From contig OZ241345.1 of assembly GCA_965200175.1 (NCBI GenBank), positions 3,596,001-3,660,000 on the forward strand: a DNA stretch of 64,000 nt. Reading direction: 5' to 3'. The stretch comes from Azophilus sp026709365. GTDB taxonomy: Bacteria; Pseudomonadota; Gammaproteobacteria; Pseudomonadales; Azotimanducaceae. Position 1 is the stretch's first letter. Each line of letters opens with the position of its first letter. This document shows, in pieces, positions 46,381 to 55,205 of the stretch. A program made the position numbers and the translations under genes. The notes under the pieces are model-generated. The model was not told the origin of the DNA. It searched no databases and saw only the letters and a program-made list of their open reading frames with translations.

Positions 46381-47273
46381 CGGACGAGTTCGCCCTGATC
46401 GAGCGCATCCGGGCGCAGTTGGGCGGCGACGCCCCGGACTGGCTGGTGCTGGGGCCGGGTGACGACGGAGCCGTGGTCCGGCCACCGGCGGGGCATGACA
46501 TTGCCAGTTCCATCGACAGCTTTCTGGCTGATGTCCACTTCCCCGCCCGCGCCGATGCCGAGTTGATCGGCTACCGCTGCCTGATGGCGAGCCTCTCCGA
46601 TCTGGCCGCGATGGCGGCGACGCCAGCTTGGGCGCTGGTGGCGCTCAGCCTGCCGGAGGGCGATCCCGGATGGGTGACGGCCTTGGCGCGGGGCATGGAC
46701 GAGGCCGCCGCCACCGCCGGTGTACAAATCGCCGGCGGCAATCTGGCGGCCGGCCCGTTGACCATCACGGTCAGCGTGCAGGGTTGGGCGCCTGTCGGAA
46801 CCATGCTGGTGCGCTCCGGGGCGATGCCGGGCGACGCCATCTGCCTGAGCGGCCCGGTGGGCGGTGCGGCCGGCGCCTTGCGGCAAATCGATCCCGCCGC
46901 TTCCCGGCCCAACCAATTGACCGCCTTGGAACGTGCCTATTGGCGGCCCCAGCCGCCATTTTCCTTGGCATCGGCGTTGCGCGACCATGCCAGCAGCGGC
47001 ATCGACCTCTCCGACGGCCTGCTCTCCGACCTTGGCCACGTGGCCGCCGCCAGCGGCGTCAGCCTGCACCTGAGGCGGGCCGCCATCCCGGTGGCCCAAG
47101 GCGCGGGCCTTGAAGATGCGCTATCCGAAGGTGACGACTACGCCTTGGCTTTCACCACCGGCCACAAGCCCCTGATGGCGCGCTTTGCGGTCATCGGCGA
47201 AGTGGCGGCAGGCAGCGGGTTGCATCTGGACGGAAAGCCCGTCAATGGTCGGGGGTTTCGCCATTTCCGCTGA
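46377..47273 (+). CDS. thiL: Thiamine-monophosphate kinase
   Basis: Last step of thiamine diphosphate synthesis. The 298 residues show FALIERIRAQLG, the metal-binding LGPGDDGAVV, SSIDSFLADVHFP, LMASLSDLAAMAATPAWAL and the ASSGIDLSDGLLSDLGHVA loop. It starts at GTG 46377, overlapping the nusB stop. The last ~29 bp overlap the start of pgpA. Confidence 0.94.
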   Translation: MTDEFALIERIRAQLGGDAPDWLVLGPGDDGAVVRPPAGHDIASSIDSFLADVHFPARADAELIGYRCLMASLSDLAAMAATPAWALVALSLPEGDPGWVTALARGMDEAAATAGVQIAGGNLAAGPLTITVSVQGWAPVGTMLVRSGAMPGDAICLSGPVGGAAGALRQIDPAASRPNQLTALERAYWRPQPPFSLASALRDHASSGIDLSDGLLSDLGHVAAASGVSLHLRRAAIPVAQGAGLEDALSEGDDYALAFTTGHKPLMARFAVIGEVAAGSGLHLDGKPVNGRGFRHFR

Positions 47274-47769
47274 TCCAACTGAATTGCGGTGGCGCGCCCT
47301 GAAGCGTCCATCGGCGTTCATTGCCTGCGGATTCGGCGCTGGCTTGCTGCCCAAGGCGCCCGGCACCTGGGGTTCGGCGGCGGGGCTGGCCTTGTGGCTG
47401 CTGATTCCGCAGCAGCCCATGTGGCAGATTGGCGCTTGCGCCCTCGGTTTCGTGGTCGGCTGGCTGGCCTGCGCGCAGGTGTGCCGACATCACGAACTGA
47501 CCGACCCGCCCGAAGTGGTGGTGGATGAGATCGTCGGCATCTGGATCGCTTTGGCAGCGCTGCCCACGGAACCCTTTTGGCTGCTGGCGGGCTTTGTTCT
47601 GTTTCGCTTCTTCGACATCCTCAAGCCCTTTCCCGTCAGCACTCTGGAACGGCGCTTCAGAGGCGGCTTCGGCGTGATGATCGACGACGTGGCTGCTGGG
47701 GCACTGGCTGGCTTGGTTGGCTATGCGGCTTGGTGGCTGCTGGCCAATGGACCTCCCGATTTCAGATAA
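47245..47769 (+). CDS. pgpA: Phosphatidylglycerophosphatase A
   Basis: Inner-membrane enzyme that makes phosphatidylglycerol. The 174 residues contain FGAGLLPKAPGTWGSAAGLA, DPPEVVVDEIVGIWIALAAL and the acidic C-terminal GVMIDDVAAGALAGLVGY, plus three to four hydrophobic segments. The start is taken as ATG 47245, overlapping thiL by 29 bp; earlier in-frame starts add unrelated residues. It closes the nrdR-to-pgpA run. Confidence 0.92.
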   Translation: MVGGFAISADPTELRWRALKRPSAFIACGFGAGLLPKAPGTWGSAAGLALWLLIPQQPMWQIGACALGFVVGWLACAQVCRHHELTDPPEVVVDEIVGIWIALAALPTEPFWLLAGFVLFRFFDILKPFPVSTLERRFRGGFGVMIDDVAAGALAGLVGYAAWWLLANGPPDFR

Positions 47770-47798
47770 CGGTCCGCCTTCCCCGTTCAAAGTCGGTG

Positions 47799-49673
47799 CT
47801 ATCCAAGGGATTCGGACACAGCGCCGAATATATAAGGCGCAAGGCTGCCTTGCGCCCGCGTTCTGTACTTATGCCAGTTCCGGCCGCCGTAGTAGGCAAG
47901 ACTTCCCGGCTCCGCTTCGCCGTGCCCGTTGTAGTAGCTGATGCAGTCACGCAAAGGCTGCGTAATCACATCGGCCTTCCGGCAATGCTCCGCATACGCC
48001 TGCTCCGGCTCCTCGTGGACGTCCACGACCGTTTCGCCCCGCTCGGCCATGGTCTCCAACATCCAGGCTATGTACTCGGCATGCTCCTCAATCGCGTCTA
48101 TGAAATTGAAACTGCCGCCGCCTCCTTGAGGGCCGGACATGATGAACAGATTCGGAAAGCCCCTGCTGTGGATGCCCAAGAACGTCTTGGTGCCTTGAGT
48201 CGTCCACTTGCCGCTTAGGGTCAATCCGCCGCGGCCCTTGATCATGTTGAATGTGGAGGTCGCCATCCATTCGAAGCCAGTGGCATAGATGAGAACGTCC
48301 AAGGGATATTCCCTACCGCCGTGAACGACGCCTCTGGAGTTGATTTTCTGGACGCCGCGCGGTGCGACATCAACAAGGTGAACTTGCGGCAGATTGAATG
48401 CCGGCAGGTACTCGTCATGGAAGGTTGGACGCTTGCACCCATAGGGGTAGTAGGGCTTCAAGGCCGCCGCGGTCTCCGGGTCTTCAACCGTCGCATCCAC
48501 GCGCGCCCTGATCTGCTCCATGATGCGAAAATTGGTGTCCAACTGCTTTCGCACCATTTCCTCGGGGGTGAGTTTGCTGCTGTGCTCCTTGCGGGCCTTA
48601 AAGTCCGCCACCTTGCCGGACAGGTAATCGTCATCAGCCAATATGGCGGTGCGCCCGCTGGATATCCTTGAGAAGCGCGCGCGGCGCGCCTTTGCCCAGC
48701 CCGGCTCGGCAGCCCAAGCGGCACGCTGCTCATCCGTGGTCGCACGCTGATCCCGCACGTCAACGGAGCTTGGCGTACGCTGGAAGACATAGAGTTCCTT
48801 AGCCGCTTTGGCCAATTCCGGAACGGCCTGAACAGCCGTGGCGCCGGTGCCGATGATGCCCACGGTCCTGCCTTCAAGCTGCACGTCGTAGTTCCAGCGC
48901 GACGTGTGAAACGACTCGCCGGCGTAGGTTTCCATGCCTTCAATCCGTGCGAGCTTCGGGCTGGTCAGAATGCCATTGGCGAGGACTACGTAGCGCGCCT
49001 GGATGGCATCGCCGCGATCGGTGTGAACGGTCCATCGACCCGCTTTTTCGTTCCATTCCGTGTTCTCCACAGTAGTATGGAACAGGCAGCGGTCGTAAAA
49101 GCCGAACCGCTCCGCCATGTTTTGGCAGTACTCCAGAATCTCGAACCCCGAGGCAAACTTCATGCTTGGGATGTAGTCCATTTCCTCAAGCAGCGGCAAG
49201 TAGCTGTAGGACTCCACGTCACAGGCAATGCCCGGATAGCGATTCCAGTACCATGTCCCCCCCACATCGCCGCCCTTTTCGCAAAAGCGCACGTCGTTGA
49301 TGCCAACTTCCTGGAGCTTGCGCCACAGCAGCAGTCCGCCAAAGCCAGCGCCCACGCAGAGCACTTCGCAGTCGTCATCCAGAGCTTCACGTTCAACTGG
49401 GGCATCCGAGTACACATCTTCCAGATAGCGGCTGAACTCACCTTCCATGGCCATGTAGTCAGCTGCGCCGGCGCGCGCCTCCTTGAACTCGCGATACCTC
49501 GCTTGCTCCTCAGCGTTGAACGTGGCCCCTTTGGGCTCGGGAGGAAGGGTCTTAAGGTCTTGGTCGTCGATGACCGAATAGCCCTTGCCCACTATCCTGT
49601 CGGACGCTTGCGCTGCCCGTGTGTTAAAGGCCTTTAGCCCAGTTTTCGGATCTATGGAAATCGCCTTGGCCAT
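47799..49673 (-). CDS. Flavin-containing monooxygenase of the Baeyer-Villiger type
   Basis: FAD- and NADPH-dependent enzyme that inserts oxygen next to a ketone or oxidises heteroatoms. The 624 residues have the FAD dinucleotide motif VGAGFGGLLLWRKL at about 95, the type I BVMO fingerprint GESFHTSRWNYD at about 255 (standing for FxGxxxHxxxW), and the NADPH motif IGTGATAVQAVPELAK. A ~90-residue N-terminal extension precedes the Rossmann fold. ATG 49673 is chosen over GTG 49682. It separates pgpA from ispA and is not part of either operon. The substrate is unknown. Confidence 0.88.
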   Translation of the reverse strand: MAKAISIDPKTGLKAFNTRAAQASDRIVGKGYSVIDDQDLKTLPPEPKGATFNAEEQARYREFKEARAGAADYMAMEGEFSRYLEDVYSDAPVEREALDDDCEVLCVGAGFGGLLLWRKLQEVGINDVRFCEKGGDVGGTWYWNRYPGIACDVESYSYLPLLEEMDYIPSMKFASGFEILEYCQNMAERFGFYDRCLFHTTVENTEWNEKAGRWTVHTDRGDAIQARYVVLANGILTSPKLARIEGMETYAGESFHTSRWNYDVQLEGRTVGIIGTGATAVQAVPELAKAAKELYVFQRTPSSVDVRDQRATTDEQRAAWAAEPGWAKARRARFSRISSGRTAILADDDYLSGKVADFKARKEHSSKLTPEEMVRKQLDTNFRIMEQIRARVDATVEDPETAAALKPYYPYGCKRPTFHDEYLPAFNLPQVHLVDVAPRGVQKINSRGVVHGGREYPLDVLIYATGFEWMATSTFNMIKGRGGLTLSGKWTTQGTKTFLGIHSRGFPNLFIMSGPQGGGGSFNFIDAIEEHAEYIAWMLETMAERGETVVDVHEEPEQAYAEHCRKADVITQPLRDCISYYNGHGEAEPGSLAYYGGRNWHKYRTRAQGSLAPYIFGAVSESLG

Positions 49674-49765
49674 GTGTGTCACTCAGTTAAGTGGTCGGGT
49701 GCGTTTGGACAGTTTGAGGGCAAAGCCAACCCGCTCGCAATGGCTGTGCCGCGCACCAGCCCAAT

Positions 49766-50641
49766 TCAGTTGATTCGATCAACCGCCTGTCGCCCAAGAT
49801 CAGCCAGCAACGTGTCTTGCAATCCGGCCTGTTGCAACAGGTCCGAAGCCTCCCTCGCCAAGGCTTGGGCTTCCCGCCGCGCCTTCTCCAAGCTCATGAG
49901 CGTGACGAACGTGGATTTGTCCGCTTGCCGGTCGGAGCCGGCCGGCTTGCCGAGCGTGGCCGTGTCGCTGGTGACGTCAAGCACGTCGTCAATGATCTGA
50001 AAGCCCAAGCCGATAAGGTCGCCGAACGCCTTTGCCGTCGCCATCTGCTCTTCAGTGGCGTTCGCGAATAGCGCACCGATCCGCACTGCGGCGCTCAGCA
50101 GCGCCCCGGTCTTGGCGGCGTGCAGCGCCTTGAGTTCGGCCAAGCCCAGCCGCTGGCCTTCGCTGGCCATGTCGAAGGCCTGCCCGCCGACCATGCCTTG
50201 CCAGCCAGCGGCCTGCGCCAACAGGCCGACCGCCGCAGCCCGATTGGCGGCGCTTCCTCCCGGTGCGCCGGCAAGCACCTCAAAGGCCAAGGTCTGCAGC
50301 GCATCGCCCACCAGGATTGCCACCGCCTCACCGTAGGCGACGTGGCAGCTTGGCCTGCCCCGGCGCAGCGCGTCATCATCCATCGTCGGCAGGTCGTCAT
50401 GCACCAGGGAATAAGCGTGAATCAGCTCGACGGCACAGGCCGGGGCGAGCGCATCTTCCAAGCGGCCGCCAAAAGCCAGGCAGGATGCGCAGGTGAGCAT
50501 GGGCCGCAGGCGCTTGCCGCCGCCCGAGGCGGCGTAACGCATGGCGTCCACCAGCGGCTGGGCAATGGGGGACCGGCTTGGGAGAACGCCGTTCAACGCC
50601 TCTTCAACGGCCACCCGGACGGCATCCGGTTCAGGCGTCAT
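49766..50641 (-). CDS. ispA: (2E,6E)-Farnesyl diphosphate synthase
   Basis: Chain elongation of isopentenyl and geranyl diphosphate in the cytosol, feeding quinone and undecaprenyl synthesis. The 291 residues have both aspartate-rich motifs: HDDLPTMDDDALRRGRPSCH (DDxxD) and GFQIIDDVLDVTSD. Other segments are GGKRLRPML and DKSTFVTLMSLEKAR. The start overlaps the xseB stop by 11 bp, the usual xseB-ispA coupling. The dxs gene that often follows is not here. Confidence 0.95.
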   Translation of the reverse strand: MTPEPDAVRVAVEEALNGVLPSRSPIAQPLVDAMRYAASGGGKRLRPMLTCASCLAFGGRLEDALAPACAVELIHAYSLVHDDLPTMDDDALRRGRPSCHVAYGEAVAILVGDALQTLAFEVLAGAPGGSAANRAAAVGLLAQAAGWQGMVGGQAFDMASEGQRLGLAELKALHAAKTGALLSAAVRIGALFANATEEQMATAKAFGDLIGLGFQIIDDVLDVTSDTATLGKPAGSDRQADKSTFVTLMSLEKARREAQALAREASDLLQQAGLQDTLLADLGRQAVDRIN

Positions 50642-50906
50642 TCAAGGGTCCGAGGTCCAGGTCTTCAAGCTCGTTGTCTTCGGTGAGGGTGCGCACCCGC
50701 AGTTCGGCCTGCTTGAGCGCGGCTTGGCACTGGCGGGTGAGCGCAACGCCCTGCTCAAAGGCGGCAAGGGAGGCTTCAAGGCCGAGTTCGCCGGACTCCA
50801 TCTGCTTGACCAGATCCTCGAGCGCCTTCAGGGCGGCTTCAAAATCGACTTCCGCTTCGGCGATGGCTGGGTTGGCGTCGGCCACGGGATCAGGCCGCGT
50901 TGGCAT
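50631..50906 (-). CDS. xseB: Exodeoxyribonuclease VII small subunit
   Basis: Small helical partner of XseA. The 91 residues contain the family signature DFEAALKALEDLVKQMESGE followed by LGLEASLAAFEQGVALTRQC. ATG 50906 (MPTRPDPVADA) is chosen; the longer frame runs through the upstream gene. It overlaps the preceding small gene by 17 bp and ispA by 11 bp, so the three are translated together. Confidence 0.94.
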   Translation of the reverse strand: MPTRPDPVADANPAIAEAEVDFEAALKALEDLVKQMESGELGLEASLAAFEQGVALTRQCQAALKQAELRVRTLTEDNELEDLDLGPLNDA

Positions 50907-51141
50907 CGGGTTTGGCGGCTTGGCCAGTGCGGTGCCATGCGCCGCTGGCCGGATCGACGGCAATCAGCCCTGCGTCCTCCAAGTTGGAGAACTCCCGGCG
51001 CACCATCCACGCGCCCATGGGCTGGTTGCGCTCCCGCAGCAAGGTGCAAACGTCGCCCGGACGAAATTCAGGCTGCCCTGACGCCACCAGCTCGCAGATC
51101 AGGTCAAAGAGGGTTTCCGTGCGTTTTCGGTCGATGCTCAT
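50890..51141 (-). CDS. Small conserved protein upstream of xseB, winged-helix-like
   Basis: 83 residues (MSIDRKRTETLFDLICELVA) with a pattern like a short winged helix: FRPGDVCTLLRERNQPMGAW, then MVRREFSNLEDAGLIAVDPA. Similar small proteins occur before xseB in gammaproteobacteria as far as I recall, but I know no assigned function. ATG 51141 is preceded by GGA. It is first in the xseB-ispA unit, which argues that it is real. Confidence 0.6.
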   Translation of the reverse strand: MSIDRKRTETLFDLICELVASGQPEFRPGDVCTLLRERNQPMGAWMVRREFSNLEDAGLIAVDPASGAWHRTGQAAKPDANAA

Positions 51142-51421
51142 TCCAATCTTGTACCAAAAACGGCACCCAGCACACAAGCGCGCCCGCGAAGCGGTAGTGG
51201 CTGAGTTTGACCTTGGCTGGGCTTGAGCAGGCGGCGCTCTACAACTTCATGCGCGAGCGCGGCTGCGGCCTGGACCGCAAGACCGAGAGGAAGCGCCCAG
51301 CAGCTGCTCGCACCCGGAGATTGTCGCCCAAGCGCCTTGCCGAGCATGAGGTCTGGATTCTGGATGTGCGGTTAGCGGTAGCAAAGGCAAACGGCATCAC
51401 GCCGCGAGGATGTCGCCCAGC
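51142..51421. repeat. Spacer carrying one end of the MITE-like element
   Basis: TGGCTGAGTTTGACC (51198-51212) followed by TTGGCTGGGCTTGAGC matches the left end of the 176-bp element at 15459. Just before it is a broken family D stem (GCGCGCCCGCGAAGC). The remaining ~180 bp hold an open frame without recognisable homology. Confidence 0.55.
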
Positions 51422-52669
51422 CTAACCGGCGCGCTGCTGCAAGGCGGCTGCGTCAGCCTGGTCCAGATACCGCTGCGGGATGTCGAAGCCGAATAGTTTG
51501 GCGGCATTCAGGCCGAGAATCCTAGCCCGCTCGACATCGCTCAGGTGCCCCATTTGCCGCTCGATCGCCTGTGTCGAATAGGGCCAGGAGCCTTCGTGAT
51601 GCGGGAAGTCACTCGCCCAGAGGAAATTGTCAACTAAGCCAAATTCACGGGCCAAGGCCAGCCCGGCCGGATCCTCCTGAAAGCTGGCGAACCCTTGGCG
51701 CTTGAAGTACTCGCTGGGCAGCAGGTCAAGCTTGGGGCGGACCCACATGTGATGCTTGGCATACGCCTCGTCCATCGCCCCCAGCATCCAAGGCACCCAG
51801 CCAATGCCCGCTTCAATGGAGCCGAAGCGGAGCTTTGGATGCCGCTGCGCCACGCCTGAGGCGCAGATGTTGACGATGGGCTCCATCGTTGGGGCCAGTG
51901 AATGCACGGCGTAGTTGATCACCGCACCGCCCTGGCTGCGGGCGGTGCGCGGGTCGCGCCCTGTGGAGACGTGAAAGGTGACCGGCAGTTCAACGTCCTC
52001 AATGCAATCCCAGAGCGGAGTGAATTCGCGCAGGTTGTAGTTCAGGTCATCCACGTCGGGCGCACCGAAAACCGGCTTGCACGGCAAGCAAATCCCTTTG
52101 AACCCCAAGGCCGCACAGCGTTGAATCTCAGCAATGGCGGCGTCGATTTCGGCCGGCGCAACGCAGGCCACCGGCGCAAGACGGTCGTTGTGCGGACCAT
52201 AGCTCTCCCAAGCCCACTCGTTCCAGGCCCGGCACATCATTTGGGAGAATGCCGCATCCCGTGTGGCCCACATGGCCAGCCCAACATTGGGGAACAGAAC
52301 CTCGGCATCCACGCCATCGAGCGCCAGCTCGGCCGCTCGCTCATCTGGATTGCGCCCTGAATCATGGCGCAGCCTCTCGTGCCCCTGAAGCGGCTGCACC
52401 CAATTCAACTTGGCTGGACGAAACCCTTCGGTTTTTTGGTACTGCGTTTTCTTGTCCCGGCCCACGATGACCGTCGGCAGGCGATCATGGAACGCCTCCG
52501 GCAGCCGGTCCTTGAAAATCGTTCTGGGTTCCTGAACATGTCCGTCCGCGGATACCATGAAGTACTTGTTGGGCGCATCAGGGCGGGGCGAGCGTGGCCA
52601 GCTTGCCGACCCCGGCGATTGGGTGCGCCAGAAATTGCGCTCATCGGGCGCTGGTATCGAAGTGGTCAT
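51422..52669 (-). CDS. Amidohydrolase_2-family TIM-barrel metal-dependent hydrolase
   Basis: 415 residues of the amidohydrolase-2 type, a superfamily that includes decarboxylases and C-C or C-N hydrolases. Segments: YFMVSADGHVQEPRTIFKDR (N-terminal metal-site region; the usual second His is not in the classical HxH spacing), FKGICLPCKPVFG, TFHVSTGRDP and ASDFPHHEGSWPYS (C-terminal catalytic Asp). It lies upstream, on the same strand, of the xseB run but 280 bp away, and downstream of an SDR gene. With the BVMO it may belong to a catabolic set, but the substrate is unknown. Confidence 0.82.
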   Translation of the reverse strand: MTTSIPAPDERNFWRTQSPGSASWPRSPRPDAPNKYFMVSADGHVQEPRTIFKDRLPEAFHDRLPTVIVGRDKKTQYQKTEGFRPAKLNWVQPLQGHERLRHDSGRNPDERAAELALDGVDAEVLFPNVGLAMWATRDAAFSQMMCRAWNEWAWESYGPHNDRLAPVACVAPAEIDAAIAEIQRCAALGFKGICLPCKPVFGAPDVDDLNYNLREFTPLWDCIEDVELPVTFHVSTGRDPRTARSQGGAVINYAVHSLAPTMEPIVNICASGVAQRHPKLRFGSIEAGIGWVPWMLGAMDEAYAKHHMWVRPKLDLLPSEYFKRQGFASFQEDPAGLALAREFGLVDNFLWASDFPHHEGSWPYSTQAIERQMGHLSDVERARILGLNAAKLFGFDIPQRYLDQADAAALQQRAG

Positions 52670-52753
52670 GCCTCTCCCCTCTTGCTCAGGCGTTTTTCAC
52701 GGTTTGTCCAAATTAGTTGTCGTGGTCGTAGTTCACAATCTTCCCGAGTGCGC

Positions 52754-53590
52754 CTAGATCACGAAGCCGTCGCCGGATGCCCGAATGGTCAGGTCGCTTA
52801 TTGCGACGCCCCAAGGCTGATTTATGGCGTATAGGATTTGATCCGCAGTGGAGGACGGGTCAAGGGAAAAGTACTCAATGTCGTTCACGTCGAGCATGTT
52901 CCCGGGAAGCTCGCCGACCGCTGCAGCTTGAAACTTCGCGACGTAGTCTGCGCCGTTGATGCCGAGCAGCCCCATTGCCGCTTCTGGATTGACGATCCCC
53001 GCGCTAAGCCCGGTCGCAGGGACGCCGGTGGGCCTGATCGTAGTGACCTTGATCTTGCCCTGCGACTCGATGCGCAGTGATTCGGACAGAAAGACCACCG
53101 CGGCTTTGGTCGCTGCGTAAACCGCGCTTCCGGCTGTTGGGTAGTTGCCGTAGATGGAACTGACATTGAGGACATGACCGCGGCCCTGACTGATCATTTG
53201 GTCGTGAACGGCAAGAATGCCGTTAAGCACCCCTTTGAAGTTGACGTCAATGCATCGCGTCCAAGATAGGTAGGCGCGGGCATGGTCAGCGAAGAAAGCC
53301 AAGGGCATGATCCCGGCGTTGTTCACCATCACGTCGATTGCGCCATACCGTTCGACAGCACTGCCGGCGAGGCCGTGCATCTGCTGCAAGTCCGCGACGT
53401 CAGCAGTGACGCCAATGGCTTCACCGTTTTGCGATCGGATGCCCGACACGACCTCGTCCAAGGCTTGGGCCTGAATGTCAGCCGCCACAACGTGGGCGCC
53501 CGATGCAGCTGCCTTCTCGCAGAGAAGCCTGCCAAAGCCGCCTGCCGCGCCGGTCACGACAATCGTTTTTCCTTCAATGTGATTGGTCAT
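52754..53590 (-). CDS. Short-chain dehydrogenase/reductase
   Basis: 278 residues of classical SDR fold: NAD(P) motif VVTGAAGGFGRLLCEKAA, DVMVNNAGIMPL, catalytic Ser in LNVSSIYGNYPTAG and the YAATK Tyr/Lys pair. It oxidises or reduces a hydroxyl or carbonyl group; the substrate is open. ATG 53590 (MTNHIEGKTIVV). It sits 84 bp upstream of the amidohydrolase gene on the same strand and the two may be co-transcribed. Confidence 0.88.
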   Translation of the reverse strand: MTNHIEGKTIVVTGAAGGFGRLLCEKAAASGAHVVAADIQAQALDEVVSGIRSQNGEAIGVTADVADLQQMHGLAGSAVERYGAIDVMVNNAGIMPLAFFADHARAYLSWTRCIDVNFKGVLNGILAVHDQMISQGRGHVLNVSSIYGNYPTAGSAVYAATKAAVVFLSESLRIESQGKIKVTTIRPTGVPATGLSAGIVNPEAAMGLLGINGADYVAKFQAAAVGELPGNMLDVNDIEYFSLDPSSTADQILYAINQPWGVAISDLTIRASGDGFVI

Positions 53591-53683
53591 GCCGTTCTAC
53601 AAATCCCCCGCCACTTAAGCAAATCAGTCTTCAGACATTACCATGGTCGTCCTGCCCAACCCATCTTGCCTTGCGGCCGGTAG

Positions 53684-53771
53684 TGGCTCAGTTTGGCTTC
53701 GGCTGGGCTTGATTCGCAAGCACAAGCGCGCCCGCTTCGCGGGCGCGTTGGAGTTTCGCTACGCGAAACTC
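53684..53771. repeat. Composite repeat: MITE-like end joined to a paired-hairpin unit
   Basis: TGGCTCAGTTTGGCT (53684-53698) with TCGGCTGGGCTTGA matches the end of the 176-bp element. It is followed by CGCGCCCGC-TTC-GCGGGCGCG (53727-53747) and GAGTTTCGC-TAC-GCGAAACTC (53751-53771) of family D. The 246-bp gap it occupies has no gene. Confidence 0.8.
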
Positions 53772-53836
53772 GGCGCTCTCGTCGCGTGGGTCAGTTTCCG
53801 AGATTTTCTGAGCCCGCACAGCACAGCCGTGCCTCG

Positions 53837-55006
53837 CTATGAAAGAGGCACGCCGGTCATGGACGAACCGATGTGCGCCTTGATCTGGCCGATCCCGGAG
53901 AGCGGCAAAACGGTGACCCGCTTATCCAATGGATAGGCTTCAGGCCCGGGATAGACGATCCAAACATGCTTGAGCGGCAGGTCGCCGAGCGCCGCGCGAA
54001 TGCTCTTGGTCATCCTGGGCGCGTCCGCGTACTTGACCTCCAGGCCCCAGAGGCTTCCCGCCGCCAGCCAGACAAGATCAACTTCCGATCCCGTGTGCGC
54101 GCGCCAGTAGTGGGGCCTCTCCACGCCCACAAGCCGAAGCGCCTGCTCCAGGGCGAAGCCTTCCCAAGACACGCCCAACTTGGGATGGGCTGCCAATTGC
54201 TCCCAGGACTCGATGGCCTGCAAACTGTGAAAAAGGCCGCTGTCGCGGATGTAGAGCTTGGGCGCCTTCACCAATCGCTTGCCCACATTGGCATGCCACG
54301 GCGGCAGAATGCGAACCATAAAGGTGCCGGCCAGAATGTCGAGGTACCGGCGAACCGTATGGTCGGACACGCTGAGGGACCGGCCGAGCTCGGAGAGATT
54401 CAGCGTTTGGCCGTGATAGTGGCTCAACATGATCCAGAACCGTCGCAGGGTCTCCGACGGCAGGGAAATGCCGAGCGCAGGGATGTCCCGCTCAAGATGG
54501 CTGCGGATGAAATCATCCCGCCACCGCACGGAAGCGTGATCGTCCTCCGAGAGAAAGCTGCGCGGGAAGCCGCCCCGCAGCCACAAACTCCGCCATGCCG
54601 CGGCTCCCGTTTCGTCAAGGACCAAGGGACCAAGATCATGGTAGGCAACCCGGCCCGCCAAACTCTCGGAGACCCCCTTCGCCAGTTCCGGCGACGCGCT
54701 GCCTAGCAGCAGGAATTTCGCGCCCTCCGGACGATCCGCAAGCACCCTCAGGAGCGCGAAGAGGGAAGGCATGCGCTGCACCTCGTCAATGACGACCGTG
54801 CCTCGCAAGCCCTCCAAGGCTGTCTGCGGCTCCGACAATCTCGCCAGACTGCGGGGATCCTCAAGATCGAGGACATGGTCTGCGCGCAGCCGGCCCGCCA
54901 ACGTGGTCTTTCCGCACTGTCGAGGACCGAGCAGCACGGAGACGGGTACACGCCTTAGTCCGGCTTTAACCGCTTCCAGTTCACGCGGGCGGGGCAGAAG
55001 GTCCAT
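53837..55006 (-). CDS. AAA_14/DUF4143 ATPase, copy 3
   Basis: 389 residues, intact. Walker A LLGPRQCGKTTLAGR, Walker B TVVIDEVQRMPSL, FLLLGSASPELAKGVSESLA, a helix-turn-helix-like NLSELGRSLSVSDHTVRRYL and the C-terminal nuclease-like GSEVDLVWLAAGSLWGLEVK. Clearly related to copy 1 at 2.3 kb (same LGSxSPELL and WRDDFIRSHLERDIPA segments), less so to copy 2. ATG 55006 lies 19 bp from an 18-bp-arm inverted repeat. It is divergent from the Fic gene. The family function is unknown. Confidence 0.87.
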   Translation of the reverse strand: MDLLPRPRELEAVKAGLRRVPVSVLLGPRQCGKTTLAGRLRADHVLDLEDPRSLARLSEPQTALEGLRGTVVIDEVQRMPSLFALLRVLADRPEGAKFLLLGSASPELAKGVSESLAGRVAYHDLGPLVLDETGAAAWRSLWLRGGFPRSFLSEDDHASVRWRDDFIRSHLERDIPALGISLPSETLRRFWIMLSHYHGQTLNLSELGRSLSVSDHTVRRYLDILAGTFMVRILPPWHANVGKRLVKAPKLYIRDSGLFHSLQAIESWEQLAAHPKLGVSWEGFALEQALRLVGVERPHYWRAHTGSEVDLVWLAAGSLWGLEVKYADAPRMTKSIRAALGDLPLKHVWIVYPGPEAYPLDKRVTVLPLSGIGQIKAHIGSSMTGVPLS

Positions 55007-55025
55007 GACGCGAGACTAGCATAAA

Positions 55026-55068
55026 AATGCAGGAAATCTCGAACCATGTCTTCGAGATTTCCTGCATT
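55026..55068. promoter_or_regulatory. Perfect 18-bp-arm inverted repeat between the ATPase and Fic genes
   Basis: AATGCAGGAAATCTCGAA (55026-55043) and TTCGAGATTTCCTGCATT (55051-55068) are exact complements around CCATGTC. It is A/T-richer than its surroundings. Its edge is 19 bases before the ATPase ATG at 55006. Position and length suit an operator for a dimeric protein or an RNA hairpin. Confidence 0.9.
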
Positions 55069-55205
55069 CCACGCAAAAGGGCTTTTGCCAGCGGTCAGTG
55101 CATCGATTGGAACACCCACGCCACGCAACTCGGCGCCCTGCCGATGGTCAAGCCAATCGAGCCTGACGCTGGCCTTTTGAAGCGTATAAGGAGGCAGCGC
55201 TCAAC

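Noticed and set aside
51207..51425. 72-codon plus-strand frame ending at the amidohydrolase stop
   Set aside because: Begins inside a repeat end and has no homology I recognise.
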